A stretch of 54,127 bases of DNA, taken from NCBI GenBank assembly GCA_030685025.1, contig JAUXWC010000111.1, positions 1 through 54,127 of the forward strand, read 5' to 3'. A program made the position numbers and the translations under genes. The stretch is from Rhodoferax sp. (lineage in GTDB: Bacteria; Pseudomonadota; Gammaproteobacteria; Burkholderiales; Burkholderiaceae_C). The notes under the pieces were generated by a model. That model saw only the letters and a program-made list of their open reading frames with translations, was not told the origin of the DNA and did not search any database. Below are positions 45,471 through 53,873 of this stretch, in pieces (the first letter of the stretch is position 1; every line of letters starts with the position of its first letter).

Positions 45471-46997
45471 TTAACTATCCGTATTCACTGTGACCAACGA
45501 CGAAAGGAGGCTTGCGAAGGGCGCGATGTTCTGCATCACGCTCGCTTGCTCTAACGCCGCCATGTATTCGGTGCGCCGCTCCAACGGCACCACTGTCCAC
45601 GGGTAGCCTCCTGATGCCATCATGACGTTCATTAAAAATCGTCCCATGCGCCCGTTGCCATCGAAATAGGGATGTATATAGACGAACATGAAGTGACCCA
45701 TCACGACTCTAACTGCTGGTTCTGGTTCGTTCTGCAACAGGTCAAAGAAGGCGGGCATCAATTCACGCACGGCTTCATAACGCGGAGGTACGTGCATCGA
45801 ACGGCGGATATAGACCGGGCCATTGCGGTAGCCCGCAAGATCAGCAGGTTTGATCAATCCGGCGGTGACGCTCGGACCAAACAGTTCGCGGTACCACGCG
45901 CTGTGGTCGCTGCTTGCGATCAGCCCCGCGTTCTGGTTGCTCAAAACCTTTTCGACGCTTTTCTTGACCTGTTGGAAGGCCTGCCAGTACCCGCGCGCCG
46001 CGAGAGCATCCCGATGATTGCGGTCGGCCTCAACACTTGTCGGATTCCAGTCGCCAGACCGAACGCGCTCGATCAGCTCAGGGGTGACGCGGTAGCCTTC
46101 AATTGACAGGGAGTTATACGCATCGCTGACATAGACCTCATCCAGGTGATGAAGGTATGCGGCGGTATCTGTCTGCTGTGGCACCGCCGTAAAGTTTTGC
46201 AGAATATCGGCCCTCATCTTGTCCCATGTCATGCGCGCCCGGTTAACGTACGGGGAAGTTTCCCGCAAGGCGAATGCCATGGGTGGCAAGCCTTTGAAAG
46301 GGTCGGTTTCATTGACGGTATAGCCCGCAGCCCGCATTGTGGCGACGATGTTGTCAGCGATTGTGCTTCGTCCAATATTGCGGAAGGCACCCGCCAATCG
46401 TCCGGCGACCGTGCTGTGCCCGCCGTCAAGGAGTTGGCTCAATACATCAGAGGCATCCGTGACGGCGGCAAGTGCCGCCCGCATCACGATGGGTTGTGCT
46501 GCGAAGTGCGTGGGGGAACAGGAGATGAGCGCTGACGGCAGATTGAACACGCGCAGTCCATCTTTGATTTCAGTATCCTGCGCCGGGGGCAGCTCCAGGC
46601 GCGTATCAAAGATCGACGTTTCATTGGGAAGCGGGGTTGGCTTGTTGCCTCCCTTGGGGGAGCGGATCAATATCTGACGGGGCACCGTCCAGTCGCCCGC
46701 ATGGAGCGCCAGGGATTGCTCTGGGCTGACACACCAGTCACTGCCAAATCGTTCAGTCAGGTAGCCCGCGCAGAACGCCCAGAATGACCCGTACCAGGCT
46801 GTGCTTTCTCCGGCCAGTTCGTCGGGACGGGTGGGGATGTACCAGCCCTTCATGACCTCCCGGATGAACCCATTTTTAAGCAGCCGCTCCCGGTGTATCC
46901 GGGTCACATCACTCGCCCGGATAGCCACAAGTCCCCGATCCTGAAGCTGCTTCAGGATTTCGAGGGAGGTGGCTAGATTAGCTGCTGGTGTTGCCAT
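45471..46997 (-). CDS. Fic family protein with AbiEi-like winged-helix N-terminus
   Basis: 508 aa. Residues 10-60 (LEILKQLQDRGLVAIRASDV, LLKNGFIREVMKGWYIP) resemble the winged helix of AbiEi-type regulators. The Fic motif HPYFDGNGRMGRF lies near residue 435 and is complete, so AMP transfer is possible. An inhibitory helix motif SLSIEG near residue 295, ahead of the Fic core, fits the (S/T)xxxE(G/N) consensus of self-restrained class II Fic enzymes. The domain layout suggests a regulator that controls its own gene, supported by four upstream repeats. Confidence 0.88.
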   Translation of the reverse strand: MATPAANLATSLEILKQLQDRGLVAIRASDVTRIHRERLLKNGFIREVMKGWYIPTRPDELAGESTAWYGSFWAFCAGYLTERFGSDWCVSPEQSLALHAGDWTVPRQILIRSPKGGNKPTPLPNETSIFDTRLELPPAQDTEIKDGLRVFNLPSALISCSPTHFAAQPIVMRAALAAVTDASDVLSQLLDGGHSTVAGRLAGAFRNIGRSTIADNIVATMRAAGYTVNETDPFKGLPPMAFALRETSPYVNRARMTWDKMRADILQNFTAVPQQTDTAAYLHHLDEVYVSDAYNSLSIEGYRVTPELIERVRSGDWNPTSVEADRNHRDALAARGYWQAFQQVKKSVEKVLSNQNAGLIASSDHSAWYRELFGPSVTAGLIKPADLAGYRNGPVYIRRSMHVPPRYEAVRELMPAFFDLLQNEPEPAVRVVMGHFMFVYIHPYFDGNGRMGRFLMNVMMASGGYPWTVVPLERRTEYMAALEQASVMQNIAPFASLLSSLVTVNTDS

Positions 46998-47023
46998 GGG
47001 TGTGTTTCCGTAATTGTTGTTTC

Positions 47024-47104
47024 TAGGTTATTCAGTTTCTCATTTTTTAGGTTATTGTGTCAATCTATATTTAGGTTATTGAGATTGTTTATTTTTAGGT
47101 TATT
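47024..47104. promoter_or_regulatory. four-copy 24-bp-spaced operator-like array upstream of the Fic gene
   Basis: TAGGTTATT occurs at 47024, 47048, 47072 and 47096, exactly 24 bases apart each time, preceded by a T-rich run. The 15 bases between copies are not conserved. The region is far more AT-rich than the surroundings and lies between the Fic gene and prfC. The last copy ends about 130 bases before the prfC start. A -35-like TTGACA on the minus strand falls between copies 2 and 3. Confidence 0.8.
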
Positions 47105-47232
47105 TTGCATATGAGGTAGAAAGAGAAAGGCGGGCAGTCAAGCCATCGATAAAATCAAGGGTTCCGCCGCCTTGCGTGTGCGCCCAAATAATATGCGTGC
47201 ATAAACGTGTACATAACGACAGATTTACCCCG

Positions 47233-48873
47233 ATGACGACCCACTCAACCCTAGAAGAAACGCGGCGAAGAAGAACATTTGCCATCATTTCCCACCCCGA
47301 CGCTGGCAAGACCACGCTGACCGAGAAGCTGTTGCTGTTCTCGGGCGCGATCCAGATCGCCGGTTCGGTCAAGGCACGCAAGGCCACCCGCCACGCCACC
47401 TCCGACTGGATGGAGATCGAAAAGCAACGAGGCATTTCTGTGGCGTCATCGGTGATGCAAATGCTGTACCGCGACCACGTCATCAACCTGCTCGACACGC
47501 CCGGTCACAAGGACTTCTCTGAAGACACCTACCGGGTGCTCACGGCGGTGGACTCGGCCCTGATGGTGATTGACGCGGCCAACGGCGTGGAGGCACAGAC
47601 CCGCCGCCTGATCGAGGTTTGCCGCCAGCGCAACACACCCATCATCACCTTCATCAACAAGATGGACCGCGAGGTGCGTGACCCCCTGGACATCATGGAC
47701 GAGGTCGAACGCGAGCTGGGCATGCCCTGCGTACCCATGACCTGGCCAGTGGGACAGGGCAAGTCGTTTGGCGGCATCATCAACCTGCGCACGCGCACCA
47801 TGTCGGTGTTCGAATCGGGTTCTGACCGGCGGCCGCAGGATTTCGACACCATGCCGCTGACGGATCAGGGCGCCTTGCTCAAGCGTTTTGGCCAAGAGTT
47901 CGAAACTGCGATGGGCAGCATGGAGCTGGCCACCGGCGCCTCGCCGACCTGGGATCACGCGGCCTTTCTGGCGGGCAAACAGACCCCGGTCTTTTTCGGC
48001 TCGGGGGTGAACAACTTCGGTGTGATGGAAGTGCTCGACGCCCTGGTCGATCTGGCGCCCTCGCCGCAGCGCCGCACCAGTTCGACGGTGGTCAACCGCC
48101 AGCCCGTCATCAAGGAAGTGCAGCCCGATGACGAAGCCTTCTCCGGCGTGGTGTTCAAGGTGCAGGCCAATATGGACCCCTCACACCGCGACCGCATTGC
48201 CTTTGTGCGCATGGCCTCTGGCAAATACACACCGGGCATGAAACTGAAAGTGATGCGCACCGGCAAAGAGCTTCGTCCGACCAGCGTGGTGACTTTCATG
48301 AGCCAGCGCCGCGAGGCCGTTGAAGAGGCCTACGCGGGGGACATCGTCGGCTTTACCACCCACGGCGGTGTGCAACTGGGCGACACCATCACCGATGGCA
48401 CGGTTACCTTGCAGTACACCGGCCTGCCCTTCTTCGCGCCCGAGCTATTCATGACGGTGGTGCTGCGCAACCCGCTGCGCACCAAGCAGTTGCAGCAGGG
48501 CCTGGCGCAGTTGGGCGAGGAAGGTGCGATCCAGGTGTTTCGCCCCGAAATCGGTGGCAACATGCTGCTGGGCGCGGTCGGTCAACTTCAGTTTGAAGTG
48601 GTGCAGCATCGACTCAAAGGGGAGTATGACGCCGACATCCGCCTTGAAGGCAGCCAATACACTGGCGCGCGCTGGATCACCGCCAACACGCCGGCCGAAC
48701 TGGCGACCTTTGTTCACGCCTACCCGGCGCGCATGGCGCGCGACGCGGCCAACACGCTGGCCTTCCTGTGCACCTCGCCCTATGACGTGCGGCTGGCACA
48801 GGAGCGTTTTCCCAAGATCCACTTTCATCCCCTGCGCGAGCATGCCGGCTTGGCGCTGCAATCGGCCAACTAG
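47233..48873 (+). CDS. prfC: peptide chain release factor 3
   Basis: 546 aa GTPase. G1 ISHPDAGKTTLTEKLLLF, G2 QRGISVASSVM, G3 DTPGHKDFSEDTYR and G4 FINKMDRE are intact. RF3 recycles RF1 and RF2. ATG 47233 is taken as the start since homologues begin shortly before TRRRRTFAIISHP; an in-frame start at 47176 is less likely. Confidence 0.97.
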   Translation: MTTHSTLEETRRRRTFAIISHPDAGKTTLTEKLLLFSGAIQIAGSVKARKATRHATSDWMEIEKQRGISVASSVMQMLYRDHVINLLDTPGHKDFSEDTYRVLTAVDSALMVIDAANGVEAQTRRLIEVCRQRNTPIITFINKMDREVRDPLDIMDEVERELGMPCVPMTWPVGQGKSFGGIINLRTRTMSVFESGSDRRPQDFDTMPLTDQGALLKRFGQEFETAMGSMELATGASPTWDHAAFLAGKQTPVFFGSGVNNFGVMEVLDALVDLAPSPQRRTSSTVVNRQPVIKEVQPDDEAFSGVVFKVQANMDPSHRDRIAFVRMASGKYTPGMKLKVMRTGKELRPTSVVTFMSQRREAVEEAYAGDIVGFTTHGGVQLGDTITDGTVTLQYTGLPFFAPELFMTVVLRNPLRTKQLQQGLAQLGEEGAIQVFRPEIGGNMLLGAVGQLQFEVVQHRLKGEYDADIRLEGSQYTGARWITANTPAELATFVHAYPARMARDAANTLAFLCTSPYDVRLAQERFPKIHFHPLREHAGLALQSAN

Positions 48874-48905
48874 TTGACGCTGAAGACTCCAGCCATGCCA
48901 GTCTT

Positions 48906-48982
48906 CGTCATTGCGAGCGTAGCGCGGCAATCCATGTTTGCGGCGCGCGATCGTGGATTGCCGCGCTACGCTCGCAATGACG
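48906..48982. repeat. 77-bp palindrome with 29-bp arms (left of pair)
   Basis: Arms 48906-48934 and 48954-48982 are exact complements (CGTCATTGCGAGCGTAGCG at the outer part). This is the widespread CGTCATTGCGAGC repeat type. It follows prfC by 32 bases and may end its transcripts. Confidence 0.93.
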
Positions 48983-49001
48983 GGCAACGTTGTCAGGCGT
49001 G

Positions 49002-49862
49002 ATGAAGACCGCAATGGTGGGCATGCAAGCGCTGTCGGATTGGCCGTTGGAACACCGCCGTCGCATCATCGGTGTCTTCACCGACATCGACGACACGTTA
49101 ACGACCGATGGTGCGATCACACCCGACGCGCTGAACGCATTGGCCAAACTGAAAACCGCTGGCTTACATGTTGTGGCCATCACCGGGCGGCCGATAGGAT
49201 GGTGCGAGCCCTTCGCCAGGGGCGACGCCCGGCGGGGCATCGTCCCCTGGCCGCTTGACGCGATCGTCGCGGAGAACGGTTCAGTCGCTTTTTCCATCCA
49301 TCAAAACGGCGCGCAGGCGGCGCCCAGCGGGCCTTCCTTGCTATCGAAACTGTATCTACAGGACGAGGCCACACGCCGCACCAACTACCAGCGCCTGCAA
49401 TCCGTGGCGCAACAGGTATTGCGCGCGGTCCCGGGCGCGGCCTTGGCGCAAGACTCGAACGGCCGTGAGACCGACATCGCCATCGACCACAGCGAGTTCG
49501 CGCACCTGTCGGCGGGCCAGATCGACGCCGTAGTGGCGATCCTGCGCGCGGCCGGCCTGACCGCATCGGTCAGCAGCATTCACATCAACGGCTGGCTGGG
49601 CTCGCACAACAAATTGGTCGGCGCACACTGGATCGTGGCGCAACGGTGGGGCCGTAGCCTGGCCACCGAAGTCGACCGCTGGGCCTATGTGGGGGACTCT
49701 ACCAACGACCAAGTCATGTTCGAGGCGTTCGACAACAGCGTGGGCGTGGCCAACATTCGCCGCTTCGAGGCTGAGCTGGTCCACGCGCCGCGCTACATTG
49801 CAGGGCATGCGCGTGGCGCCGGCTTTGCCGAAGTGGCGCAGGCGGTGCTGGCGGCGCGTTGA
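49002..49862 (+). CDS. HAD-IIB phosphatase (mannosyl-3-phosphoglycerate phosphatase-like)
   Basis: 286 aa. HAD motif I FTDIDDTLTTDG, motif II AITGRPIGW, motif III Lys in SHNKLVGAHW, and motif IV YVGDSTNDQVMFEAF. The Cof-type cap domain lies between motifs II and III. The sugar phosphate substrate is unknown. ATG 49002 is chosen, with GTG 48999 and TTG 48990 as alternatives. Two palindromes lie on either side. Confidence 0.8.
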   Translation: MKTAMVGMQALSDWPLEHRRRIIGVFTDIDDTLTTDGAITPDALNALAKLKTAGLHVVAITGRPIGWCEPFARGDARRGIVPWPLDAIVAENGSVAFSIHQNGAQAAPSGPSLLSKLYLQDEATRRTNYQRLQSVAQQVLRAVPGAALAQDSNGRETDIAIDHSEFAHLSAGQIDAVVAILRAAGLTASVSSIHINGWLGSHNKLVGAHWIVAQRWGRSLATEVDRWAYVGDSTNDQVMFEAFDNSVGVANIRRFEAELVHAPRYIAGHARGAGFAEVAQAVLAAR

Positions 49863-49905
49863 CAGCCAAAGTGGCCTCCACCACATTGCGCCGGTGCACT
49901 GAATC

Positions 49906-49982
49906 CGTCATTGCGAGCGAAGCGCGGCAATCCACAGCGACGCACCACAAAGGTGGATTGCCGCGCTTCGCTCGCAATGACG
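49906..49982. repeat. 77-bp palindrome with 29-bp arms (right of pair)
   Basis: Arms 49906-49934 and 49954-49982 are exact complements. It matches the left palindrome at arm positions except for one base that is changed in both arms (GCGTAGC to GCGAAGC), so pairing is kept. The loop sequence is different. Confidence 0.93.
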
Positions 49983-50036
49983 GAGATGAGGCAACGTCCA
50001 CTTCCCTTACATCGCCCCTCTACTTTTGAACCCACC

Positions 50037-50597
50037 ATGGCCACCAAATCAACCATCTACAAGGCTAGCCTGCAACTGGCCGACATCGACCACGCCTACT
50101 ACGCCGACCATAACCTGACCTTGGCGCGCCATCCCAGCGAGACCGACGAGCGCATGATGGTGCGCCTGGCAGCCCTGGCCTTGCAGGCCTACAAGTTGCA
50201 GTCCGTGTGCAAAGGAGACGGCACGCTGGCCTTTGGCGCGGGCCTGTCCGACCCGGATGAACCCGATGTCTGGCTGCGCGACTTCACCGGGCGAACCAGA
50301 CTGTGGATCGAGGTTGGTCAACCCGAAGACAAGCCACTCATCAAAGCCTGCGGCAAGGCCGACGAGGTGGTGCTGTATTGCTTCAGTCAGGCCGCCGACG
50401 TGTGGTGGCGCGGCATCGAGAGCAAACTCAGCCGCCCCCAAAACCTCAGCGTGTTTCGGCTCGCCAACGGGGTGTCGCAAGCACTGGGCGCGCTGGCCGC
50501 GCGCAGCATGCAGTTGCAGGCGACGATCCAGGATGGCACCCTGTTTCTGAGCGACGGCGCGCACACCGTTGACATTGAACCGCTACGCTGGAAGTAG
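50037..50597 (+). CDS. yaeQ: YaeQ family protein
   Basis: 186 aa. MATKSTIYKASLQLADIDHAYY, ETDERMMVRLAALAL and WIEVGQPEDKPLIKACGKAD identify YaeQ, a protein with a PD-(D/E)XK nuclease fold of unclear function. The start at 50037 is chosen by homology; the longer frame reads through the palindrome. Confidence 0.92.
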   Translation: MATKSTIYKASLQLADIDHAYYADHNLTLARHPSETDERMMVRLAALALQAYKLQSVCKGDGTLAFGAGLSDPDEPDVWLRDFTGRTRLWIEVGQPEDKPLIKACGKADEVVLYCFSQAADVWWRGIESKLSRPQNLSVFRLANGVSQALGALAARSMQLQATIQDGTLFLSDGAHTVDIEPLRWK

Positions 50598-50607
50598 CAA
50601 CGGGTCG

Positions 50608-51060
50608 TCACAACGCAGGCGACTGCCTCATCGGTGGTGGTGGGTCGACGCCGGTGCGCTCCTTGGCCCGTTCGGCATAACGGTTGAAGCGCCAGGCGGT
50701 CCCCTGCGCCTCGATGCGACGCCAGGTCTGGCGCTTTTCGGCAGGGCGCATGCCGGTCCAGTTTTGCACTTCCTGAAAACTACGCCCGCAGCCTTTGCAC
50801 CAGTCGTCGCCCTGGCTGGTTGAGCAGATGGCGATGCAGGGCGTGTCGGGCATCGTGTCGTACCAAGTCATCCAGGCGGCATGTGCCTGGTCAGTCAGCA
50901 CACCTTCGTCGACCTCGGTCTGCCCGGCAAACACCATGCGTCCATAGACCTCGGCCAACGCCTGGGTTGACGCAGCCAGGGACAAGTTCGGTTCGCCGGG
51001 TGTCCTGGCGCGCCAGAAATTGATGGCCGATTCAATGTCAGTGATGTGTATGCAAGCCAT
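50608..51060 (-). CDS. DUF3717-DUF1289 protein
   Basis: 150 aa. The N-terminal part IHITDIESAINFWRART resembles DUF3717, and the C-terminal part TPCIAICSTSQGDDWCKGCGRSFQEV carries the four-Cys DUF1289 motif, a likely small metal-binding fold. Both are common in Burkholderiales; the fusion is reported here from reading the frame. The start at 51060 was chosen at the domain edge. Confidence 0.75.
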   Translation of the reverse strand: MACIHITDIESAINFWRARTPGEPNLSLAASTQALAEVYGRMVFAGQTEVDEGVLTDQAHAAWMTWYDTMPDTPCIAICSTSQGDDWCKGCGRSFQEVQNWTGMRPAEKRQTWRRIEAQGTAWRFNRYAERAKERTGVDPPPPMRQSPAL

Positions 51061-51080
51061 GGCGCGGATGTCTAAATGTC

Positions 51081-51105
51081 TATAATGTACACATGTAAAG
51101 TACAT
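51081..51105 (+). promoter_or_regulatory. promoter and operator of the toxin-antitoxin pair
   Basis: TATAAT at 51081-51086 overlaps an inverted repeat ATGTAC (51085-51090) / GTACAT (51100-51105), with an inner ACATGT palindrome. Phd-type antitoxins bind such palindromes to repress their own operon. No clear -35 is seen. Confidence 0.6.
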
Positions 51106-51116
51106 ATGGTCCAGTT

Positions 51117-51410
51117 ATGTCTACTTCAGTCGCTCAATCCCGTCAGCAACTGTCCGCCTTGATCGCGGCGGCACAACAGCAACCCCAGGTCATCACCAAG
51201 CGCAATGCGCCCGTGGCGGTACTGGTGTCTGCGGACTACTTCCAGCGCGCCGAGGCCGCTGTGAAACCCGGTGCCGAGACTTTTTTCAGCCACCTGCTGC
51301 AATTGCGTGAGACCTTTGTGCCGCAGGACGACACCGGTCTTGCGGTGCCAGGAACAAGCTCGCGGCAAACTGCGTGGGAGCGCATCAATGCCTTCGCGGA
51401 CCCTGACTGA
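51117..51410 (+). CDS. Phd/YefM family antitoxin
   Basis: 97 aa. The N-terminal DNA-binding fold (SVAQSRQQLSALIAAAQQQP, ITKRNAPVAVLVSADYFQR) is typical of Phd/YefM. The C-terminus (SSRQTAWERINAFADPD) would bind and block the toxin. The toxin gene starts 12 bases downstream. Confidence 0.85.
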   Translation: MSTSVAQSRQQLSALIAAAQQQPQVITKRNAPVAVLVSADYFQRAEAAVKPGAETFFSHLLQLRETFVPQDDTGLAVPGTSSRQTAWERINAFADPD

Positions 51411-51422
51411 GGCCGCTCCAAC

Positions 51423-51833
51423 ATGAGCGCCATCATCGTTTTAGCAGACACCAACGTCATCAGCGAGTTCGTCAAAAAGACACCCGATGCGCAGGTCATG
51501 CACTGGTTGCAGTCGGTTGAATTGATCGCCATCTCGGCCGTCACCTTGGAACAAGCCCACTTTGGCCTGGCCTGGCAACCCAGCACCCGCAAACTGGCGC
51601 TGTTCAACGGTCTGGTGGCGCGCCTGTACGCCGTGTACCCCATCACGCCCTCCATTGCGCAGCGCGGTGGTGTGTTGCGCGGGCAGTTCCAGGCCCAGGG
51701 CATCATCCGCAGCGCCCCCGACATGCTGATTGCCGCCACCGCCATCGAGCACCAACTGGCGCTGGCCACCCGCAATGTGCGCGACTTCATGGGCTGCGGT
51801 GTGCAAGTGGTTAACCCGTTTGAGCCGTCATAA
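51423..51833 (+). CDS. vapC: VapC-like PIN domain toxin
   Basis: 136 aa. PIN motifs: LADTNVISEFVKK (Asp), SAVTLEQAHFGL (Glu), SAPDMLIAATAIEH (Asp) and LATRNVRDFMG. It is a Mg2+-dependent ribonuclease, usually aimed at tRNA, held by the antitoxin encoded before it. The motif set is complete, so it should be active. Confidence 0.9.
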   Translation: MSAIIVLADTNVISEFVKKTPDAQVMHWLQSVELIAISAVTLEQAHFGLAWQPSTRKLALFNGLVARLYAVYPITPSIAQRGGVLRGQFQAQGIIRSAPDMLIAATAIEHQLALATRNVRDFMGCGVQVVNPFEPS

Positions 51834-51877
51834 GCCAAACCAAAGCAACTTCGGCCCAGGTGGTATCCTTCAAAACC

Positions 51878-52231
51878 ATGAGACTTCTGAGCAAATGGCT
51901 GTTGGCCGCCGCCGCCCTGCTGGCGGTGGCCTACCTGTATGACGGTGTACGGATCGCTAACTTCGGCGCGGCGCTGATCGCAGCGTTGGTGATCGGCCTG
52001 TTCAACACCATTGTGCGGCCGGTGCTGGTGGTGTTGACCCTGCCGGTCACGGTGGTCACGCTGGGTTTGTTTCTGTTCGTGATCAACGCCTTGATGTTCT
52101 GGGCAGCGGCCAGCCTGCTCGACGGCTTTCATGTGAACGGCTTTGGCGCAGCCCTGCTGGGCTCCCTGATCTACTCCGTTTTTGGCCTGGTCATCGACTC
52201 AGCGCTCGAGCGCTTGTTCCTTAAGAAGTGA
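51878..52231 (+). CDS. phage holin family 4 / YvlD-type membrane protein
   Basis: 117 aa with four hydrophobic segments. ALVIGLFNTIVRPVLVVLTLP and LDGFHVNGFGAALLGSLIYSV fit the YvlD/DUF360 family, unrelated in role to true holins in most bacteria. The last 33 bases overlap the convergent protease gene. Confidence 0.85.
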   Translation: MRLLSKWLLAAAALLAVAYLYDGVRIANFGAALIAALVIGLFNTIVRPVLVVLTLPVTVVTLGLFLFVINALMFWAAASLLDGFHVNGFGAALLGSLIYSVFGLVIDSALERLFLKK

Positions 52232-53824
52232 CTGCACTTCACGCCGGCGCGTGTCGATGATGGACGCCTCGATGTGGTCGGCGCCCGACGCGCGCGCACC
52301 GCTCTCGCGAAGCAGTGCCTGAGCCGCGTTGAAACGATCCAGCGCGGCGTCGTAGTCCAGCACCGCCACCTTGGCCTCGGCATTGGCACGGACACTGCGC
52401 AAGGTATTGCCCTGTGCGGCATACGCGGTCGACAATAGCGACCAAGCCTGCGCGTCACGCGGATGCAGCACCACCCATTCCTGTAGGCGCTCCGTCGCCA
52501 GGGCCGGCTGCCCGGCGGCGACCCAGGCTTGCGCCGACAACATCAGCCACGGTCGGTCGACCTGCGACGGCCCGCCGACGGGGTCCGGTCTTGATGGCGC
52601 CACGGCGGCCAACACGGCGAGCGCCTTGCCAGCATCCCCGTGCGCCAGACTCAATTCCGCGTGCAGCAGGGCGACCAGACGCAGCGCCGCGGGCTCGGTG
52701 ATGGGTAGCCGGCCGAGATGCTGGGCATAACTCGTGGCGATGACCGGATCACGCAACTTGCTGGCCGCCAGTGCCCCGCCATACAGCGCCGCGGCCTGAG
52801 CGGACAAGGGGCTCTGATCACCCACCGATTTCGGCACCTGGGCAAGCCAGCCCCGCAGGGCGTCGACCGACGAGTTGGACAACACGCGGGCGCGGGCGCT
52901 GAGCATGGCATGGCTGCTGGCCTGTTGCGCGACATCCGGCGCGCGCGCGCCGGGTGACTGGCGTGACTGCATATCCGCCAGACGTTCAGTCGTCAGAGGA
53001 TGGCTACGAAGATAGGGAAACGCGCCGCTGTCGTTAAGGCGCGCGGACTGCCCCAACTTGTCGAACATGCTGACAAAACCCTGCGGATCGAATCCCGCCT
53101 GCACCAGAATGCCGTAGCCAACCCGATCCGCTTCACGCTCCATGTCGCGCGAGAAGTTGAGCTGGGTCTGCGCGGCGACGGCCTGGCTACCAACCAACAC
53201 CGCGTTGGCCGCGTCAGGGCTCTTTGACGCGGCCAACGCGCCCAGAATCATGGCACCCAGCAGCCACGGGGCCTGCTGGCTTTGTTTGGTCATGATGCGG
53301 GAGATATGGCGTTGCGTCACATGGCTCAGCTCATGCGCCAGCACCGACGCCAGTTCATCCCGGCTGCTGACCGCGCCAACCAGACCCAGATGCAGCCCAA
53401 GGTAGCCGCCAGGCAAGGCAAACGCGTTGATGCTGCGATCACGCCCCAGCATCACCTCCCACGCAAAACGCTGATCGAGCTCTTCGGACAAATCACCCCG
53501 TGCCCGCGCCGCGCGCAACAACGGCTGCCAAATGCCTTGCACATAGTCCACCAGCAGGGGATCGTCAATGTAGTCCGGGTCCCGGTAGATTTCCCGCGCG
53601 ATGCGTTCGCCCAGGCGCCGCTCGGCGCTGCTGTTCATTTCTCCACCACTGCCCAGGGTTGGCAACTGGGTGGCGGGCGCGGCGGGTGCCACGCTGGCCG
53701 GGGACTGGGCCCAGGATGCCGTCAATTGGGCAAACAACAACAGAGGAAGCGCTACCCGGGCGCCCACGGACCTTGCGCCCATGCAACCGAGCCGCCAGCG
53801 CGGGAAGGCAAAGAGGTCAGTCAT
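52199..53824 (-). CDS. bepA: M48 metallopeptidase with TPR domain (BepA-like)
   Basis: 541 aa periplasmic protease and chaperone for outer-membrane proteins. A signal segment (ARVALPLLLFAQLTASWAQ) is followed by the M48 domain with the zinc motif VLAHELSHVTQRH and the downstream Glu in MEREADRVGYGIL. The last 250 residues are Ala/Leu-rich TPR-like repeats. The start at 53824 is chosen ahead of the signal; the moaC start lies 50 bases away on the other strand. Confidence 0.88.
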   Translation of the reverse strand: MTDLFAFPRWRLGCMGARSVGARVALPLLLFAQLTASWAQSPASVAPAAPATQLPTLGSGGEMNSSAERRLGERIAREIYRDPDYIDDPLLVDYVQGIWQPLLRAARARGDLSEELDQRFAWEVMLGRDRSINAFALPGGYLGLHLGLVGAVSSRDELASVLAHELSHVTQRHISRIMTKQSQQAPWLLGAMILGALAASKSPDAANAVLVGSQAVAAQTQLNFSRDMEREADRVGYGILVQAGFDPQGFVSMFDKLGQSARLNDSGAFPYLRSHPLTTERLADMQSRQSPGARAPDVAQQASSHAMLSARARVLSNSSVDALRGWLAQVPKSVGDQSPLSAQAAALYGGALAASKLRDPVIATSYAQHLGRLPITEPAALRLVALLHAELSLAHGDAGKALAVLAAVAPSRPDPVGGPSQVDRPWLMLSAQAWVAAGQPALATERLQEWVVLHPRDAQAWSLLSTAYAAQGNTLRSVRANAEAKVAVLDYDAALDRFNAAQALLRESGARASGADHIEASIIDTRRREVQSLLKEQALER

Positions 53825-53873
53825 GGTCGTATGATGTCCGAAGTACATAAAGGTTCTGTAAAGCGACGATCCC

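Noticed and set aside
47024-47104. Possible CRISPR array or plasmid-type iterons
   Set aside because: Repeats are 9 bases with 15-base spacers, too short for CRISPR, and there is no replication initiator gene; an operator array for the adjacent gene is simpler.
48906-49982. Possible composite transposon formed by the two palindromes
   Set aside because: The palindromes are common repeat types with no transposase and no target duplication seen; the gene between looks like an ordinary chromosomal gene.
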